DNA of 57,964 nt, taken from positions 1 to 57,964 of the forward strand of contig JALRJN010000036.1 in assembly GCA_023261185.1 (NCBI GenBank). The letters run 5' to 3'. Positions 37,962 through 49,898 of the stretch are shown piece by piece. Position 1 is the first letter of the stretch; every line of letters starts with the position of its first letter. The position numbers and the translations under genes are program-made. The DNA comes from Porticoccus sp. (lineage in GTDB: Bacteria; Pseudomonadota; Gammaproteobacteria; Pseudomonadales; Porticoccaceae). The notes under the pieces were generated by a model that saw only the letters and a program-made list of their open reading frames with translations, did no database searches and was not told the origin of the DNA.

Positions 37962-39289
37962 TCAGCATCCTCATATCGTTTTACCGGACTCTGTTTGTCG
38001 AGGCCGCGCAAGTGATCGAGTTTTTCAGCGATCTGTTTTTCCAGCCCCCGCTCAGTCGGGAAGTAATAACGACTGTCTTTCAATTCCGGGGGAAAGTAGC
38101 ACTCCCCCGGCGCATATGCACCTGGTTCGTCGTGGGCATAGCGGTATTCTGCCCCGTAATCCAGCTCTTTCATCAATTTTGTAGGCGCATTGCGCAGGTG
38201 AAGTGGTACATCATAGGTAGGCATCTGGCGGATATCAGCGCGGACACGGTTAAATGCCTGGTAGACGGCATTACTTTTTGGTGCTGCAGCCATATAAACC
38301 ACCGCCTGCGCCAGGGCCAGCTCTCCCTCCGGGCTCCCCAACCGCTCTTGGGTATCCCAAGCGTTCAATGCCAAAGTGAGTGCACGTGGATCGGCAATAC
38401 CAATATCTTCGCTGGCCATTCTGACAACCCGCCTTGCAATATAGAGGGGGTCACAGCCCCCATCCAGCATACGGGCATACCAGTACAGTGCTGCATCGGG
38501 CGAAGACCCTCTTACCGCCTTGTGGAGAGCGGAAATCTGATCGTAAAAATATTCGCCTCCTTTATCAAAGCGCCGAGTATCACTGACCAGCACCTCTTCA
38601 ATCACTGCCCTGTCGATGGTTTTTCCCATGGCGAGGTCACTGGCAATTTCCAGCAGGTTTAAAGCCTTGCGGGCATCACCATCGGCTGCACTGGCGAGTA
38701 ACTCCAGGGCATCGTCAGCAATAGATAACTGACGATCTCCAAGGCCACGTTCATCGACCAGGGCGCGGCGCAAAATTGCGATAATGTCTTTCTGTTCAAG
38801 ACTTCGCAGAACGTAGACACGACAGCGGGAAAGCAGCGCATTGTTGAGTTCAAACGAGGGGTTTTCTGTGGTGGCTCCGATTAGTACTACTGTGCCATCT
38901 TCCACATAGGGCAAGAAGGCATCCTGCTGTGACTTGTTGAAGCGATGCACTTCATCGACGAATAGAATGGTCTGGCGCCCGTGGATGTCACGCTCCTCCT
39001 GAGCTTTTGCCACAGCGGCACGAATTTCCTTAACCCCAGCAAGAACAGCGGAAACTGATTCCAGATGGGCGTCAACGGAGTCTGCAATAATTCTCGCCAG
39101 GGTTGTCTTGCCAACCCCTGGGGGGCCCCATAAAACCATGGAATGGAGCTGACCGGCCTGAATGGCCTCCCGCAGAGATTTTCCGGTATCCACCAGGTGA
39201 GCCTGACCGCTGAACTCCTCCAGCGTGCGCGGGCGCATTCTGGCCGCCAAAGGTTGCCCGATATCGCGACTGAACAGGTCCCTACTCAT
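37958..39289 (-). CDS. rarA: Replication-associated recombination ATPase RarA/MgsA
   Basis: AAA+ clamp-loader-like ATPase acting at stalled forks. 443 residues. Walker [14 protein letters not shown] and Walker [17 protein letters not shown] are followed by sensor region [13 protein letters not shown]. The C-terminal tetramerisation part includes [20 protein letters not shown]. Start overlaps the lolA stop by eight bases and its end overlaps crcB, so the genes are tightly coupled. Confidence 0.95.
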   Translation of the reverse strand: MSRDLFSRDIGQPLAARMRPRTLEEFSGQAHLVDTGKSLREAIQAGQLHSMVLWGPPGVGKTTLARIIADSVDAHLESVSAVLAGVKEIRAAVAKAQEERDIHGRQTILFVDEVHRFNKSQQDAFLPYVEDGTVVLIGATTENPSFELNNALLSRCRVYVLRSLEQKDIIAILRRALVDERGLGDRQLSIADDALELLASAADGDARKALNLLEIASDLAMGKTIDRAVIEEVLVSDTRRFDKGGEYFYDQISALHKAVRGSSPDAALYWYARMLDGGCDPLYIARRVVRMASEDIGIADPRALTLALNAWDTQERLGSPEGELALAQAVVYMAAAPKSNAVYQAFNRVRADIRQMPTYDVPLHLRNAPTKLMKELDYGAEYRYAHDEPGAYAPGECYFPPELKDSRYYFPTERGLEKQIAEKLDHLRGLDKQSPVKRYEDAE

Positions 39290-39905
39290 CGCCGATAATA
39301 TCTACCCCTTCCGGGGGGATGAACATGAACTGATCAACTGTCCATGGGGGATTGCGCTGGAGATTATCAAAATGAATATCGGTTTTCTGGCCCAGTGTAT
39401 CCCACAGTGCCATGGTCACGGGTGAGAGCCCCTCAAATCGAAGTGTGACTTTTTCGTAGAGGCTGTCTGCTTTATTGGGCAGTAGTGTAAACAGTGCTGA
39501 CGTACCCTCTTCTTCCAGAGACACGCTATAGCTGTCTTCCAGGGCTTCTAGGTCGCCAATAAATAGAACTGCTGGCGTTTTACCGAGATCAGCATCAAAT
39601 GGTTTGATGGTGACCTGCTCAAGGTCAGGATCATACAACCACAATGTTTTGCCGTTGGTGACGATCAACTGTTCAAAGGGTGCATCGGTATTCCATCTGA
39701 CCCTGCCCGGCCGTGCCGCCAGCATATGTCCACTAGCCTGTTGCACAATGTCACCCTCGGCAGCATAGACCGTTTGTTCGAAGTCGGCCGAAAGGCTCTC
39801 CAGATCACTCATACGTATCCGCAGTTCACCGTCCGCCGGCTGCCCGCCCGCATAACAGATGGCAGACATCGTGAGCAATAAACCGGTGAATAATGTTCGA
39901 ATCAT
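39282..39905 (-). CDS. lolA: Outer-membrane lipoprotein carrier protein LolA
   Basis: Periplasmic shuttle carrying lipoproteins from LolCDE to LolB. 207 residues from the ATG at 39905 (family about 204). The signal peptide is [19 protein letters not shown]. The mature start [19 protein letters not shown] and the beta-strands [22 protein letters not shown] are typical. A much longer reading to 40229 runs backward into ftsK's frame and is not real. It follows ftsK after 34 bases, the usual order. Confidence 0.93.
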   Translation of the reverse strand: MIRTLFTGLLLTMSAICYAGGQPADGELRIRMSDLESLSADFEQTVYAAEGDIVQQASGHMLAARPGRVRWNTDAPFEQLIVTNGKTLWLYDPDLEQVTIKPFDADLGKTPAVLFIGDLEALEDSYSVSLEEEGTSALFTLLPNKADSLYEKVTLRFEGLSPVTMALWDTLGQKTDIHFDNLQRNPPWTVDQFMFIPPEGVDIIGDE

Positions 39906-39939
39906 TGCGTTAAAACCGCAGACAGTTGTTGATGGCAAG

Positions 39940-42309
39940 TTAATCACGCCCTGGTCCCGGAGCCAGTACTTCCCGGTTGCCATTGGTTCCCATCTCACTA
40001 ACAACGCCAGAGGCCTCCATTTGCTCGATAAGTCTGGCAGCACGGTTATAACCGATACGCAGTTTGCGTTGCACGGACGATATGGAGGCTTTACGTGTTT
40101 GTAACACAAAGGCGACGGCTTCATCGTAAAGAGGGTCCGATTCTGCGTCTTCACCACCTTCTCCACCTTCAGTCGTATAGCCGGGGACCTGGATGTTACT
40201 GATAGCCACTTCATCAAGAATATCTTCAAGATATTCGGGTTCCCCGCGCCGTTTCCAGTCAGCCACTACCCTGTGCACCTCGTGGTCATCCACAAAGGCG
40301 CCGTGTACACGAATAGGGACACTGGTTCCCGGTGGCAGATATAGCATGTCTCCATGACCAAGTAATTGTTCTGCCCCACCCTGATCAAGGATGGTACGGG
40401 AGTCGATCTTTGACGAAACCTGGAAGGCAATACGTGTCGGCACATTGGCCTTGATCAACCCGGTAATTACATCGACAGAAGGGCGCTGAGTCGCCAGTAT
40501 CAGGTGAATACCGGCTGCCCGGGCCTTCTGGGCAATACGTGCGATCAACTGTTCTACCTTCTTGCCAACGATCATCATCATGTCGGCAAATTCGTCAATC
40601 ACAACGACGATATAGGGCAGTTTTTCCAGACTGGGGGCTACCTGCCCTTCTCCGTCTTCAGCAAACAGGCTGGCGTGCTCATCTGGCTGCCAGAGAGGGT
40701 CCGGTATCGGGTTCCCTGCTGCAGCGGCATCGGCAATTTTGCGGTTATAGCCTGCGAGGTTGCGCACGCCCATCGCAGCCATCAATTTATAGCGCCGCTC
40801 CATTTCACCTACACACCAGCGCAGACCACTGGCAGCATCTTTCATATCGGTGATCACTGGCGTCAACAGATGCGGGATACCGTCATAGACTGACAGCTCT
40901 AGCATTTTGGGGTCGACCAGTATCAGACGCACATCTTCCGGGCTGGCTTTATACAGCAAGCTCAGCAGCATCACATTGATACCGACTGACTTGCCTGAGC
41001 CGGTTGTTCCAGCCACCAGTAGGTGAGGCATTTTTGCCAGATCAGCGACCACCGGCAACCCGGAAATATCGTGCCCAAGCGCCAGGGTCAGAGAAGATTT
41101 AGCGCTTTCATAGGTTTCCGAGGATAGCACTTCACTCAGTCTGACCATTTCACGGTGTTCATTGGGGATTTCAATGCCTACCACCGATTTGCCAGGAATC
41201 ACTTCAACAACCCGCACACTGACCACCGCCAGTGAACGTGCCAGATCTTTGGCAAGATTACTGATACGGCTAACTTTGACACCAGCGGCAGGCTGTATCT
41301 CAAAGCTTGTCACCACCGGGCCAGGCAATACCTCGACAACTTCAGCACTAATACCGAAATCCTGTAGCTTAAGCTCCAGTTGCTTGGACATGGCTTCCAA
41401 CGATTCCTTGGAATAGCCCCGATTATGACTGCCATCATTTTTATCCAGCAGGTTGATAGCGGGTAATCCCCCGCTGACCGGTTCATCAAACAGCGAAACC
41501 TGTTTTTCCTTTTCAACACGGACGCTCGGCACTTCACGTTTTGGCAACGCCTTGATAGTGGGCGGAATCCTGCTTGCATCTTTTTCGGCTCGCTTGGCCT
41601 TCACATCCTTGCGGTGTTGCTGGGCGACTTCAGCCTGTCTGTTTTCTTCACGGCGAACCCGGTAGTTAGAAACCCCCTGCCTGAGTCTCTCAACCCCACG
41701 CAGGGTTAAGCGCCCTGCTCCATCAATTACCGCCAACCAGGACAGATCGGTAAACACGGTCAAACCGAACAGGAACACCGCTAACAGCAGCAGTGTGCTG
41801 CCCACGTAGCTGAATGCTGTTGCAGCGGCATTGGCAACAGATGAGCCAAGAATACCCCCGATACCGAAAGGCAACGGCGTCGACATCGCGCCATACTGCA
41901 GAGCCGCTAGCGAGGTTGCACACACCATGACCAACACCAGGCCCAGAATTCGCAGAGCGAAGACTAATCCATCAAATTCTGCCCCCTGCTCACGATGGGC
42001 ACGGAATACATGCCAGGCCCGTACCGCCAACAGCAAAGGAAAAAGATACGCGATATAGCCGAACAAGGAGAAAAACACATCAGCCAACCATGCACCCATC
42101 GGTCCGGCGGCGTTTTCGACAACGTCGACATTTCCGGTATTGGACCAACCGGGATCGCTGGGAGAATAGTTAACAAATGCAAGTAACAAATAGGCACAAA
42201 TGGCCAGCCAACTGATCAGGGCTCCTTCACGCAGAATCAATTTGACGCGCGATGGCGGGTGCCCTTCATCAGGCACCGGCTTTTTTTGAGGCTGTTTGGC
42301 TTTACTCAA
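39940..42309 (-). CDS. ftsK: DNA translocase FtsK
   Basis: Septum-anchored motor that clears chromosome termini and activates XerCD at dif. 789 residues, with a short linker compared with E. coli (1329) but normal for Pseudomonas relatives. Four N-terminal membrane segments lie within about 28-190, then a charged linker (200-300). The motor has Walker [11 protein letters not shown] at about 434 and Walker [12 protein letters not shown]. The C-terminal gamma domain (about 728-789, [19 protein letters not shown]) reads KOPS sequences. Divergent from trxB, as in related bacteria. Confidence 0.96.
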   Translation of the reverse strand: MSKAKQPQKKPVPDEGHPPSRVKLILREGALISWLAICAYLLLAFVNYSPSDPGWSNTGNVDVVENAAGPMGAWLADVFFSLFGYIAYLFPLLLAVRAWHVFRAHREQGAEFDGLVFALRILGLVLVMVCATSLAALQYGAMSTPLPFGIGGILGSSVANAAATAFSYVGSTLLLLAVFLFGLTVFTDLSWLAVIDGAGRLTLRGVERLRQGVSNYRVRREENRQAEVAQQHRKDVKAKRAEKDASRIPPTIKALPKREVPSVRVEKEKQVSLFDEPVSGGLPAINLLDKNDGSHNRGYSKESLEAMSKQLELKLQDFGISAEVVEVLPGPVVTSFEIQPAAGVKVSRISNLAKDLARSLAVVSVRVVEVIPGKSVVGIEIPNEHREMVRLSEVLSSETYESAKSSLTLALGHDISGLPVVADLAKMPHLLVAGTTGSGKSVGINVMLLSLLYKASPEDVRLILVDPKMLELSVYDGIPHLLTPVITDMKDAASGLRWCVGEMERRYKLMAAMGVRNLAGYNRKIADAAAAGNPIPDPLWQPDEHASLFAEDGEGQVAPSLEKLPYIVVVIDEFADMMMIVGKKVEQLIARIAQKARAAGIHLILATQRPSVDVITGLIKANVPTRIAFQVSSKIDSRTILDQGGAEQLLGHGDMLYLPPGTSVPIRVHGAFVDDHEVHRVVADWKRRGEPEYLEDILDEVAISNIQVPGYTTEGGEGGEDAESDPLYDEAVAFVLQTRKASISSVQRKLRIGYNRAARLIEQMEASGVVSEMGTNGNREVLAPGPGRD

Positions 42310-42422
42310 CGGAGAACCCGGCAGTTATACATGTGAATGCTATTGTAATGGCAGTAGATGGAAATACCAGCAACCCAAATCCGGATTAGTTCACTATATT
42401 CGGACAATAGTGAAATGCTATT

Positions 42423-42450
42423 TTGTCTCTTATAGACCTTTCATTATGAT
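42423..42450 (+). promoter_or_regulatory. sigma-70-type promoter for trxB
   Basis: TTGTCT (42423-42428), 16 bases, TATGAT (42445-42450), 39 bases before the trxB start codon. Placed in the 180-base divergent gap with ftsK. Confidence 0.5.
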
Positions 42451-42474
42451 AGTGCCCAAATTAAAAACATCTGA

Positions 42475-43440
<966 letters not shown>

Positions 43441-43447
43441 ACCGACT

Positions 43448-44167
43448 TTGCACGAACTGACGCGACTGAATGATAACAACCCAATCTTCCCTCCCCCCGA
43501 GTATGCCTTAAGGGAACCCGACGGCCTGCTGGCCGTCGGCGGGAACCTTTCCACCAGTACGCTTTTATCCGCTTATTATCAGGGTATATTTCCCTGGTAT
43601 GAGGCTGGCCAGCCTTTGTTGTGGTGGTCTCCAGACCCCCGAGCGGTTCTGTTTCCCAAGCACATCAGAATTTCCCGCTCTCTGCGAAAGAGCTGGCGTC
43701 GACGTTGTTGGGAGATACGTACGGATAGCGATTTCCAGCAAGTGATCGACAGTTGTGCATCACCTCGTAGTAGCAGTAATTCAGGCACCTGGATTACTGA
43801 TGAAATGCGCCAAGCCTACCTTGCAATGCACCGCGGGGGTCATGCACACTCTGTTGAGGTTTGGGACGGTCTCCAACTAGTGGGTGGCCTCTATGGCATC
43901 ATGGTGGGACAGCTATTTTGCGGTGAATCCATGTTCAGCCGTGAAAAAGATGCCTCCAAGGTCGCGCTGGTAGCGCTTGCCGCGATGTTACAGTCGCAAA
44001 GCCCAGATTGCCTGATTGATTGCCAGGTCAGCAACGCTCACCTGGTTTCAATGGGTGCAGAGACGATTCCACGACGGGAGTTTCTAGCACGACTGAATAG
44101 TCTGCGGGACAAAACTATAGACTGGAGTAGTATTGATCCTGCAAATGAGTTGTCTAAGCTTATGTAG
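43448..44167 (+). CDS. aat: Leucyl/phenylalanyl-tRNA--protein transferase
   Basis: Attaches Leu or Phe to proteins with N-terminal Lys or Arg, creating an N-degron. 239 residues. The start is a TTG at 43448. Family signatures: FPPPEYALREPDGLLAVGG, QGIFPWY and WWSPDPRAVLFP in the N-terminal half, and GGLYGIMVGQLFCGESMFSR with DCQVSNAHLVSMGA in the C-terminal acetyltransferase-like domain. Co-oriented with bpt and infA, near clpA and clpS which read the tag. Confidence 0.95.
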   Translation: MHELTRLNDNNPIFPPPEYALREPDGLLAVGGNLSTSTLLSAYYQGIFPWYEAGQPLLWWSPDPRAVLFPKHIRISRSLRKSWRRRCWEIRTDSDFQQVIDSCASPRSSSNSGTWITDEMRQAYLAMHRGGHAHSVEVWDGLQLVGGLYGIMVGQLFCGESMFSREKDASKVALVALAAMLQSQSPDCLIDCQVSNAHLVSMGAETIPRREFLARLNSLRDKTIDWSSIDPANELSKLM

Positions 44168-44194
44168 ACAGAGTAAATGTGAGAAATTATAGCG

Positions 44195-44917
44195 ATGTCA
44201 CGGGATATTACGCCAGATGTTAGAGCGATCAGGCTGTTCTTAACTGAACCGCACCCTTGCAGCTACCTGGAGGGGCAAAAGGCTATTACAGCCTTTGTCG
44301 ATCCTGCGATTACAGTGGATAAAACCCTATACAGCCACCTCTCCAACTACGGTTTTCGGCGCAGTGGTCGTTATATCTACGCCCCCCGTTGCAAATCATG
44401 TAACGCCTGCCTTCCTGCCAGATTGGTTGTGAATGATTTTGAGCCTAATCGGCAGCAGAATCGATGCAATAAACGCAATGCTGACCTAACGGTTAGCATT
44501 GCTAGAAGCATTGATGAAAGTGAACACTACCCTCTTTACGAGCAATACCTGGCCGAGCGTCATGCCGATGGTGATATGTACCCGCCTACAATGGCTCAAT
44601 ACCGTGATTTTATCAGTAGTTTGTGGGAGAACAGTCGTGTTCTGGAAGTTCGGCTCGAAGGCAAGTTAATCGCTGCAGGTGTGATTGATATTCTGAATGA
44701 TGGGATTTCGGCAATATACACCTACTACTCCCCCGATCACCCGAAACGCAGCCTGGGAACCTATATGATTCTGGCTGAACTGGTTTTGGCCAGAGACGTA
44801 GGGTTACCCTACCTCTATTTAGGCTACTGGATCGCAAATAGTCCTAAAATGGCCTATAAAAAGAATTTTCAGCCTTTAGAGCTGTTAATTAATGACCGCT
44901 GGGAGCTGATGAATTGA
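44195..44917 (+). CDS. bpt: Aspartate/glutamate leucyltransferase (arginyltransferase family)
   Basis: Transfers Leu from tRNA to N-terminal Asp or Glu, the second branch of the bacterial N-degron pathway. 240 residues. The N-terminal cysteine cluster [12 protein letters not shown] and the [15 protein letters not shown] stretch identify the ATE/Bpt family. The C-terminal GNAT-like part has [14 protein letters not shown] and [16 protein letters not shown]. In species with ClpS this enzyme is usually Bpt, not an arginyltransferase. Ends over the infA leader. Confidence 0.93.
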   Translation: MSRDITPDVRAIRLFLTEPHPCSYLEGQKAITAFVDPAITVDKTLYSHLSNYGFRRSGRYIYAPRCKSCNACLPARLVVNDFEPNRQQNRCNKRNADLTVSIARSIDESEHYPLYEQYLAERHADGDMYPPTMAQYRDFISSLWENSRVLEVRLEGKLIAAGVIDILNDGISAIYTYYSPDHPKRSLGTYMILAELVLARDVGLPYLYLGYWIANSPKMAYKKNFQPLELLINDRWELMN

Positions 44918-44985
44918 CATTGCCTGATTTTCAGGCAGAATGCGCCACTTCCTATATAAAGCAGCTGTTGGAGCATCCAAGCGGA

Positions 44986-45204
44986 ATGGCGAAAGAAGAT
45001 CATATTGAAATGGACGGGGAAGTGGTCGATACCCTGCCCAACACGACGTTCAGAGTAAAACTGGAAAACGGCCACATTGTGACCGCTCATATTTCAGGAA
45101 AAATGCGTAAAAACTATATCCGCATTCTGACTGGCGATAAGGTCAAAGTTGAATTGACCCCCTACGACCTGTCCAAGGGACGTATTACCTACCGCGCACG
45201 CTGA
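44986..45204 (+). CDS. infA: Translation initiation factor IF-1
   Basis: Small OB-fold protein that occupies the ribosomal A site in initiation. 72 residues from the ATG at 44986, the exact family length, starting [14 protein letters not shown] and containing [18 protein letters not shown] longer reading begins in the bpt end and is not real. GGAG at 44970-44973 is partly held in a small hairpin (TTGGA 44968-44972, TCCAA 44976-44980). Confidence 0.97.
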   Translation: MAKEDHIEMDGEVVDTLPNTTFRVKLENGHIVTAHISGKMRKNYIRILTGDKVKVELTPYDLSKGRITYRAR

Positions 45205-45229
45205 GTTGCCTGACTCCCTGTCAGGCAAC
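45205..45229. terminator. 10-bp perfect hairpin between convergent infA and clpA
   Basis: GTTGCCTGAC (45205-45214), loop TCCCT, GTCAGGCAAC (45220-45229). It begins right after the infA stop and its right arm holds the last codons of clpA. T tail is poor (TTCGGTTT), so the stem may block read-through or protect the 3' ends. Confidence 0.6.
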
Positions 45230-47491
45230 TTCGGTTTCAGTATCTGTCTTGACCTCCAACTCGCCTGTATCTGAAACAGTCACTCTCGCTATACCGCCAG
45301 CAGAGAGACTGCCGAACAAGACTTCTTCTGCCAATGGCTTCTTGATCATTTCCTGGATCAGTCTTGCCATTGGTCGAGCACCCATCTTTTCATCATAGCC
45401 GTGTTCGGCCAGCCAATCTTTGGCCTCCTCATCAACGTCCAACTGAACACGTTTTTCGTCCAGTTGCTGTTGCAGCTGACAGAGAAACTTATCGACAACA
45501 GTGTGGATGATAGAGATGTCGAGCGGCATGAACTGGATAATCGCGTCCAGCCGGTTACGGAATTCCGGGGTAAAGATTTTCTTGATCACTTCCATACCAT
45601 CAGTCGTGTGATCTTGGGATTTGAAGCCGATAGAAGCACGGCTCATCTCCTGAGCACCCGCATTAGTGGTCATGATCAGAATGACATGTCGGAAATCCGC
45701 TTTACGGCCGTTGTTATCCGTCAGTGAGCCATGATCCATTACTTGTAGCAGTAGGTTGAAGACTTCCGGATGAGCTTTTTCAATCTCATCCAGCAGAATC
45801 ACAGCATGGGGATTTTTGGTCACTGCGTCAGTCAGTAAACCACCCTGATCAAAGCCGACATAACCAGGAGGCGCACCAATCAAACGGGATACGGTATGGC
45901 GTTCCATGTATTCTGACATGTCAAAACGAACCATCTCGATGCCCATGATCTCGGCGAGCTGTTTTGATACCTCGGTTTTACCCACACCGGTAGGACCTGC
46001 AAACAGAAAAGAACCGATCGGCTTTTCACCATCTCTCAAACCGGCACGCGCCAGCTTGATAGAAGTGGACAAGGCAGTAATCGCTTCATCCTGACCAAAA
46101 ACAACCATCTTGAGTTTTTCCGTCAAGCCACGCAGCTGTTCTTTGTCAGAGGCAGATACGCTTTTTGGCGGAATGCGCGCGATCTTGGAAATAATCGCTT
46201 CCACGTCACCCACACCAACTACTTTTTTGCGTTTGGATACAGGCTGTAACTGTTGATAAGCCCCCGCTTCGTCAATAACATCAATCGCCTTATCCGGCAG
46301 GAAACGATCATTGATGTGACGTGCGGAAAGCTCTGCGGCTGCTTTCAGCGCAGAATTTGTAAAACGCAGGTTGTGGTGTTCTTCAAATCGAGACTTCAGC
46401 CCCTTAAGTATACCCACGGTCTCTTCAACACTTGGCTCAGCCACATCAATTTTCTGGAAACGGCGTGACAAAGCTCTATCTTTCTCAAAAATGCCCCGGT
46501 ATTCCTGGAAGGTTGTCGAACCAATACAGCGAATCTTTCCAGAAGTCAGGAGCGGTTTAAGAAGGTTGGATGCATCCATAACTCCGCCGGACGCTGCGCC
46601 CGCACCAATAATCGTGTGGATCTCATCAATGAAGAGAATCGCACCTTCCTGATCATTTAACTCGGCAAGAACACCCTTGAAGCGTTTTTCAAAGTCGCCG
46701 CGATACTTGGTGCCTGCCAGGAGGTTGCCCAGGTCCAGGGAATAAACCACGCTGTGACTCAGAGCCTCCGGCACCTGTTCCTCAACGATCAGCTTGGCAA
46801 GTCCCTCAGCAATGGCAGTTTTACCCACGCCAGCTTCACCTACCAGCAGCGGGTTGTTTTTGCGACGACGAGCCAGTACCTGGCAGACACGCTCTACTTC
46901 TGAATGGCGGCCTACCAGGGGATCAATGCCACCTTTACTGGCCTGCACATTGAGATTGGTGGTGAATTGCTCAAGCAGGCTATGGCCCTGACTTTCAGCT
47001 TCAGTTGAGACTTCTTCCTGATGGACTTCGCCATCATGTTGCTCAGATTGGTCCGCATATTTGGAAATGCCGTGGGAAATATAATTCACCACATCAATGC
47101 GGGCGACATTCTGCAGACGCAGGAAGTAGACAGCCTGACTCTCCTGTTCACTGAACAGTGCCACCAACACATTATCCCCCTGCACTTCTTTCTTGCCGGA
47201 AGACTGAACATGAAATACGGCACGTTGCAGCACACGCTGAAAACCCAGGGTTGGCTGTGTATCTTTTTCTTCGAGCTCCTCGGGAATTAACGGGGTGGTT
47301 GACTCGATGAATTCGTCAAGGTCGTGACGCAATACGTTAATATCAACACCGCAGGCACGAAGTACTTTGGCCGCTGATTCGTTATCGAGCAACGCCAACA
47401 ACAAGTGTTCGACTGTCATGAACTCATGACGCCTTTCACTGGCACCTTTGAACGCCTTGTTCAGGGTTAACTCAAGCTCTCTACTTAACAT
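45221..47491 (-). CDS. clpA: ATP-dependent Clp protease ATP-binding subunit ClpA
   Basis: Hexameric AAA+ unfoldase feeding ClpP. 756 residues. The Clp N domain (about 1-145, binding site of ClpS) is followed by AAA1 (Walker A GEAGVGKTA, Walker B LFIDEIHTIIGAG) and AAA2 (Walker A GPTGVGKTE, Walker B LLDEIEKAHPEV). ClpA rather than ClpB, as the long middle coiled coil is missing. Separated by 23 bases from the upstream clpS. Confidence 0.97.
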   Translation of the reverse strand: MLSRELELTLNKAFKGASERRHEFMTVEHLLLALLDNESAAKVLRACGVDINVLRHDLDEFIESTTPLIPEELEEKDTQPTLGFQRVLQRAVFHVQSSGKKEVQGDNVLVALFSEQESQAVYFLRLQNVARIDVVNYISHGISKYADQSEQHDGEVHQEEVSTEAESQGHSLLEQFTTNLNVQASKGGIDPLVGRHSEVERVCQVLARRRKNNPLLVGEAGVGKTAIAEGLAKLIVEEQVPEALSHSVVYSLDLGNLLAGTKYRGDFEKRFKGVLAELNDQEGAILFIDEIHTIIGAGAASGGVMDASNLLKPLLTSGKIRCIGSTTFQEYRGIFEKDRALSRRFQKIDVAEPSVEETVGILKGLKSRFEEHHNLRFTNSALKAAAELSARHINDRFLPDKAIDVIDEAGAYQQLQPVSKRKKVVGVGDVEAIISKIARIPPKSVSASDKEQLRGLTEKLKMVVFGQDEAITALSTSIKLARAGLRDGEKPIGSFLFAGPTGVGKTEVSKQLAEIMGIEMVRFDMSEYMERHTVSRLIGAPPGYVGFDQGGLLTDAVTKNPHAVILLDEIEKAHPEVFNLLLQVMDHGSLTDNNGRKADFRHVILIMTTNAGAQEMSRASIGFKSQDHTTDGMEVIKKIFTPEFRNRLDAIIQFMPLDISIIHTVVDKFLCQLQQQLDEKRVQLDVDEEAKDWLAEHGYDEKMGARPMARLIQEMIKKPLAEEVLFGSLSAGGIARVTVSDTGELEVKTDTETEVA

Positions 47492-47514
47492 ACAGTCACC
47501 TATATCGTGCTTAC

Positions 47515-47907
47515 TTAGAGATCATCATCAGCCTCAGGTTCAGTTTCACAGAGCAAGGGGTGTTCGTTGTCCCTTGCATACTGATTAACCTGAGCTACTT
47601 TTGTTTCCGCCACATCTTTTGTGTAGACACCACAAACTGCCTTACCTTCCATATGTACTTTAAGCATTACGCGAGTTGCGGCCTCCCGGTTCATTCCGAA
47701 AAAAACTTCCAGCAGCTCAACCACAAATTCCATCGGCGTAAAATCGTCGTTAAACAACACAACTTTGTAACGGCGTGGTCTCTTAAGCTCTGGGCGTGTC
47801 TCTTCGACAACAGCTTCACCTGCGTGTTGCCATTGATCCCCGTCACTTTTGTCACTCAATCGAATGTTTAAACTCATAGTTTCGTAGTGTTCAATAATCT
47901 CTTTCAT
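47515..47907 (-). CDS. clpS: ATP-dependent Clp protease adaptor ClpS
   Basis: Adaptor that presents N-degron substrates to ClpA. 130 residues, with a disordered N-terminus of about 40 residues. The N-degron pocket is in [18 protein letters not shown] and the [18 protein letters not shown] region. An internal ATG at 47877 would give 120 residues. Upstream of clpA and divergent from cspD, a conserved arrangement. Confidence 0.96.
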   Translation of the reverse strand: MKEIIEHYETMSLNIRLSDKSDGDQWQHAGEAVVEETRPELKRPRRYKVVLFNDDFTPMEFVVELLEVFFGMNREAATRVMLKVHMEGKAVCGVYTKDVAETKVAQVNQYARDNEHPLLCETEPEADDDL

Positions 47908-47991
47908 CTATCTAACATTTTAATACCCTTTTTCACCCCCAATTCTACTGATAACAACTTTTTTGTGTGCTTTTTTTAAATCCCTTTCACC

Positions 47992-48018
47992 TTGACTTAG
48001 ACCCTAATAAGTTATAGA
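47992..48018 (+). promoter_or_regulatory. candidate cspD promoter with a long leader
   Basis: TTGACT (47992-47997), 15 bases, TATAGA (48013-48018). The spacer is short but usable. Transcription from here would give a leader of about 105 bases, and long leaders are typical of cold-shock-family genes. Located in the 222-base clpS/cspD gap. Confidence 0.4.
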
Positions 48019-48129
48019 AAATCGGTTTGGATAAAAAATATCCATTAAAAGTAGCAATCCGATCACACTAGTTATCGGTTGTTAGCAGGGCAAATTTAAT
48101 AACTAGAAAGTCCAGCAAGGGGTTCTAAT

Positions 48130-48402
48130 ATGCCGTCAGGTACAGTCAAGTGGTTCAATAACGCCAAAGGATACGGATTTATTCTATCTTCAGATGGGGC
48201 AAGTGATATCTTTGCCCACTACTCTGCCATCAATATGGATGGATACAAAACACTTAAAGCAGGCCAAGAAGTCTCATACGATCTCGTTGAGGGACAAAAA
48301 GGACTGCATGCGACCAATATTGTGCCAACAGGCAACGGCGGTGATGATGGTGCGGAATCAGTGACTGAATCCATAGCCGAGCAAGAAAGTGTACATAGTT
48401 AG
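48130..48402 (+). CDS. cspD: Cold-shock-domain protein, CspD-like
   Basis: Small nucleic-acid-binding OB-fold protein. 90 residues. RNP1 is NAKGYGFI and RNP2 is DIFAHYSAI. The acidic tail of about 20 residues (GGDDGAESVTESIAEQE) is longer than in CspA. The location opposite clpS is where cspD lies in E. coli and Pseudomonas; E. coli CspD inhibits replication in stationary phase. CspA-like function cannot be excluded from sequence. Confidence 0.9.
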   Translation: MPSGTVKWFNNAKGYGFILSSDGASDIFAHYSAINMDGYKTLKAGQEVSYDLVEGQKGLHATNIVPTGNGGDDGAESVTESIAEQESVHS

Positions 48403-48418
48403 TGACTAAATAGTCACA

Positions 48419-48455
48419 AAAAAACCCCTGTTTCGAAAAGAAACAGGGGTTTTTT
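48419..48455. terminator. bidirectional terminator between cspD and icd
   Basis: AAAAAACCCCTGTTTC (48419-48434), loop GAAAA, GAAACAGGGGTTTTTT (48440-48455): 16 perfect pairs with A and T tails serving both strands. A separate small palindrome GTGACTAAATAGTCAC (48402-48417) lies just before it. Confidence 0.93.
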
Positions 48456-48472
48456 AATGGTGGTAACAGTTG

Positions 48473-49738
48473 TTACATCTTCGCAATCATGGCATCGCCA
48501 AACTGTGAGCATGACATCAGTTTCGCTCCGTCCATCAAGCGCTCGAAGTCATAGGTAACCGTCTTCTCTGAAATGGCGCCTTCCATACCTTTCACCACAA
48601 GATCAGCTGCATCATTCCAGCCGAGGTGGCGCAGCATCATTTCCGCTGACAGGATGAGAGAACCGGGGTTCACTTTATCCTGGCCGGCATATTTCGGTGC
48701 CGTACCGTGAGTTGCTTCAAAGATGGCAATGTCATCAGACAGGTTGGCACCGGGCGCAATACCGATACCACCTACTTGTGCTGCCAGCGCATCAGACAGG
48801 TAATCACCATTCAGGTTGAGAGTGGCGATAACGTCATACTCGGCGGGGCGCAAGAGAATCTGCTGCAGCATGGCATCAGCAATGACATCTTTGATGACAA
48901 TGTCTTTGCCAGTATTGGGGTTTTTTATAACCTGCCAAGGGCCGCCATCAAGCGGTTGTGCACCAAACTCTTCTTTCGCAACTTCGTAACCCCAGTCACA
49001 GAATGCGCCCTCGGTAAACTTCATGATGTTACCTTTGTGCACAAGAGTGACGGAGTCTTTATCTTGGTCAATGGCGTATTGGATCGCTTTGATCACCAGA
49101 CGCTTAGTACCCTCTTTGGAAACCGGCTTGACGCCGATACCACAATCTTCAGGGAAACGAATCTTAGTCACGCCCATTTCATTACGCATGAAATCGATGA
49201 CCTTCTTCGCTTCGTCCGTACCTGCGCGCCACTCGATACCCGCGTAGATATCTTCTGAGTTCTCACGGAAGATACACATATCAACCTTGCCCGGCTCTTT
49301 AACCGGTGAAGGGACACCTTCAAACCAGCGAACAGGACGCTGGCAGACATACAGGTCCAGTTCCTGACGCAAAGCTACGTTCAATGAACGGAAACCACCA
49401 CCTACCGGTGTAGTCAAGGGCCCCTTGATTGAGACACTGTATTCCTTGATGGCGTCCAGAGTTTCTGCGGGAAACCAGTCACCATCGTAGGTTTCAGCGG
49501 CTTTTTCACCGCAGTAGACTTCCATCCAAGAAATTTTCTTACTGCCGCCATAGGCTTTTGCAACGGCTGCATCGATCACTTTGATCATGACTGGAGTAAT
49601 ATCTACACCGATGCCATCGCCTTCGATGTAGGGAATAATTGGGTTGCTGGGGACGTTTAGAGAGAAATCGCTATTGACAGTAATTTTTTCACCATCAGTT
49701 GGTATCTGGATGTGCTGATATCCCATTGTTGGCTCCAT
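48473..49738 (-). CDS. icd: Isocitrate dehydrogenase, NADP-dependent
   Basis: TCA-cycle enzyme converting isocitrate to 2-oxoglutarate. 421 residues (E. coli Icd is 416) with strong similarity along its length. The substrate/phosphorylation site is the serine in [14 protein letters not shown]. Metal-binding aspartates are in [21 protein letters not shown] at 49738, with another ATG four codons later. Convergent with cspD through a strong terminator. Confidence 0.97.
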   Translation of the reverse strand: MEPTMGYQHIQIPTDGEKITVNSDFSLNVPSNPIIPYIEGDGIGVDITPVMIKVIDAAVAKAYGGSKKISWMEVYCGEKAAETYDGDWFPAETLDAIKEYSVSIKGPLTTPVGGGFRSLNVALRQELDLYVCQRPVRWFEGVPSPVKEPGKVDMCIFRENSEDIYAGIEWRAGTDEAKKVIDFMRNEMGVTKIRFPEDCGIGVKPVSKEGTKRLVIKAIQYAIDQDKDSVTLVHKGNIMKFTEGAFCDWGYEVAKEEFGAQPLDGGPWQVIKNPNTGKDIVIKDVIADAMLQQILLRPAEYDVIATLNLNGDYLSDALAAQVGGIGIAPGANLSDDIAIFEATHGTAPKYAGQDKVNPGSLILSAEMMLRHLGWNDAADLVVKGMEGAISEKTVTYDFERLMDGAKLMSCSQFGDAMIAKM

Positions 49739-49898
49739 AGGTAGCTAGTGCGTTTGTTTCTAGTGCATCTGTAACAGGTAACGATGATTTTTCTATTATC
49801 GTTGTACACTTCAGTATTCGCGTGGGATGCTACCATAAACCCACCTGCTCTTGTAGCTGATTTACACGAATTACGGGCATATTTCTGCTAAAAACCAC

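Noticed and set aside
37962-38050. Fluoride riboswitch in front of crcB
   Set aside because: crcB overlaps the end of rarA, so there is no leader; the region is rarA coding sequence.
39906-40229. Upstream extension of lolA
   Set aside because: The extra residues are ftsK read in another frame; the signal peptide begins at 39905.
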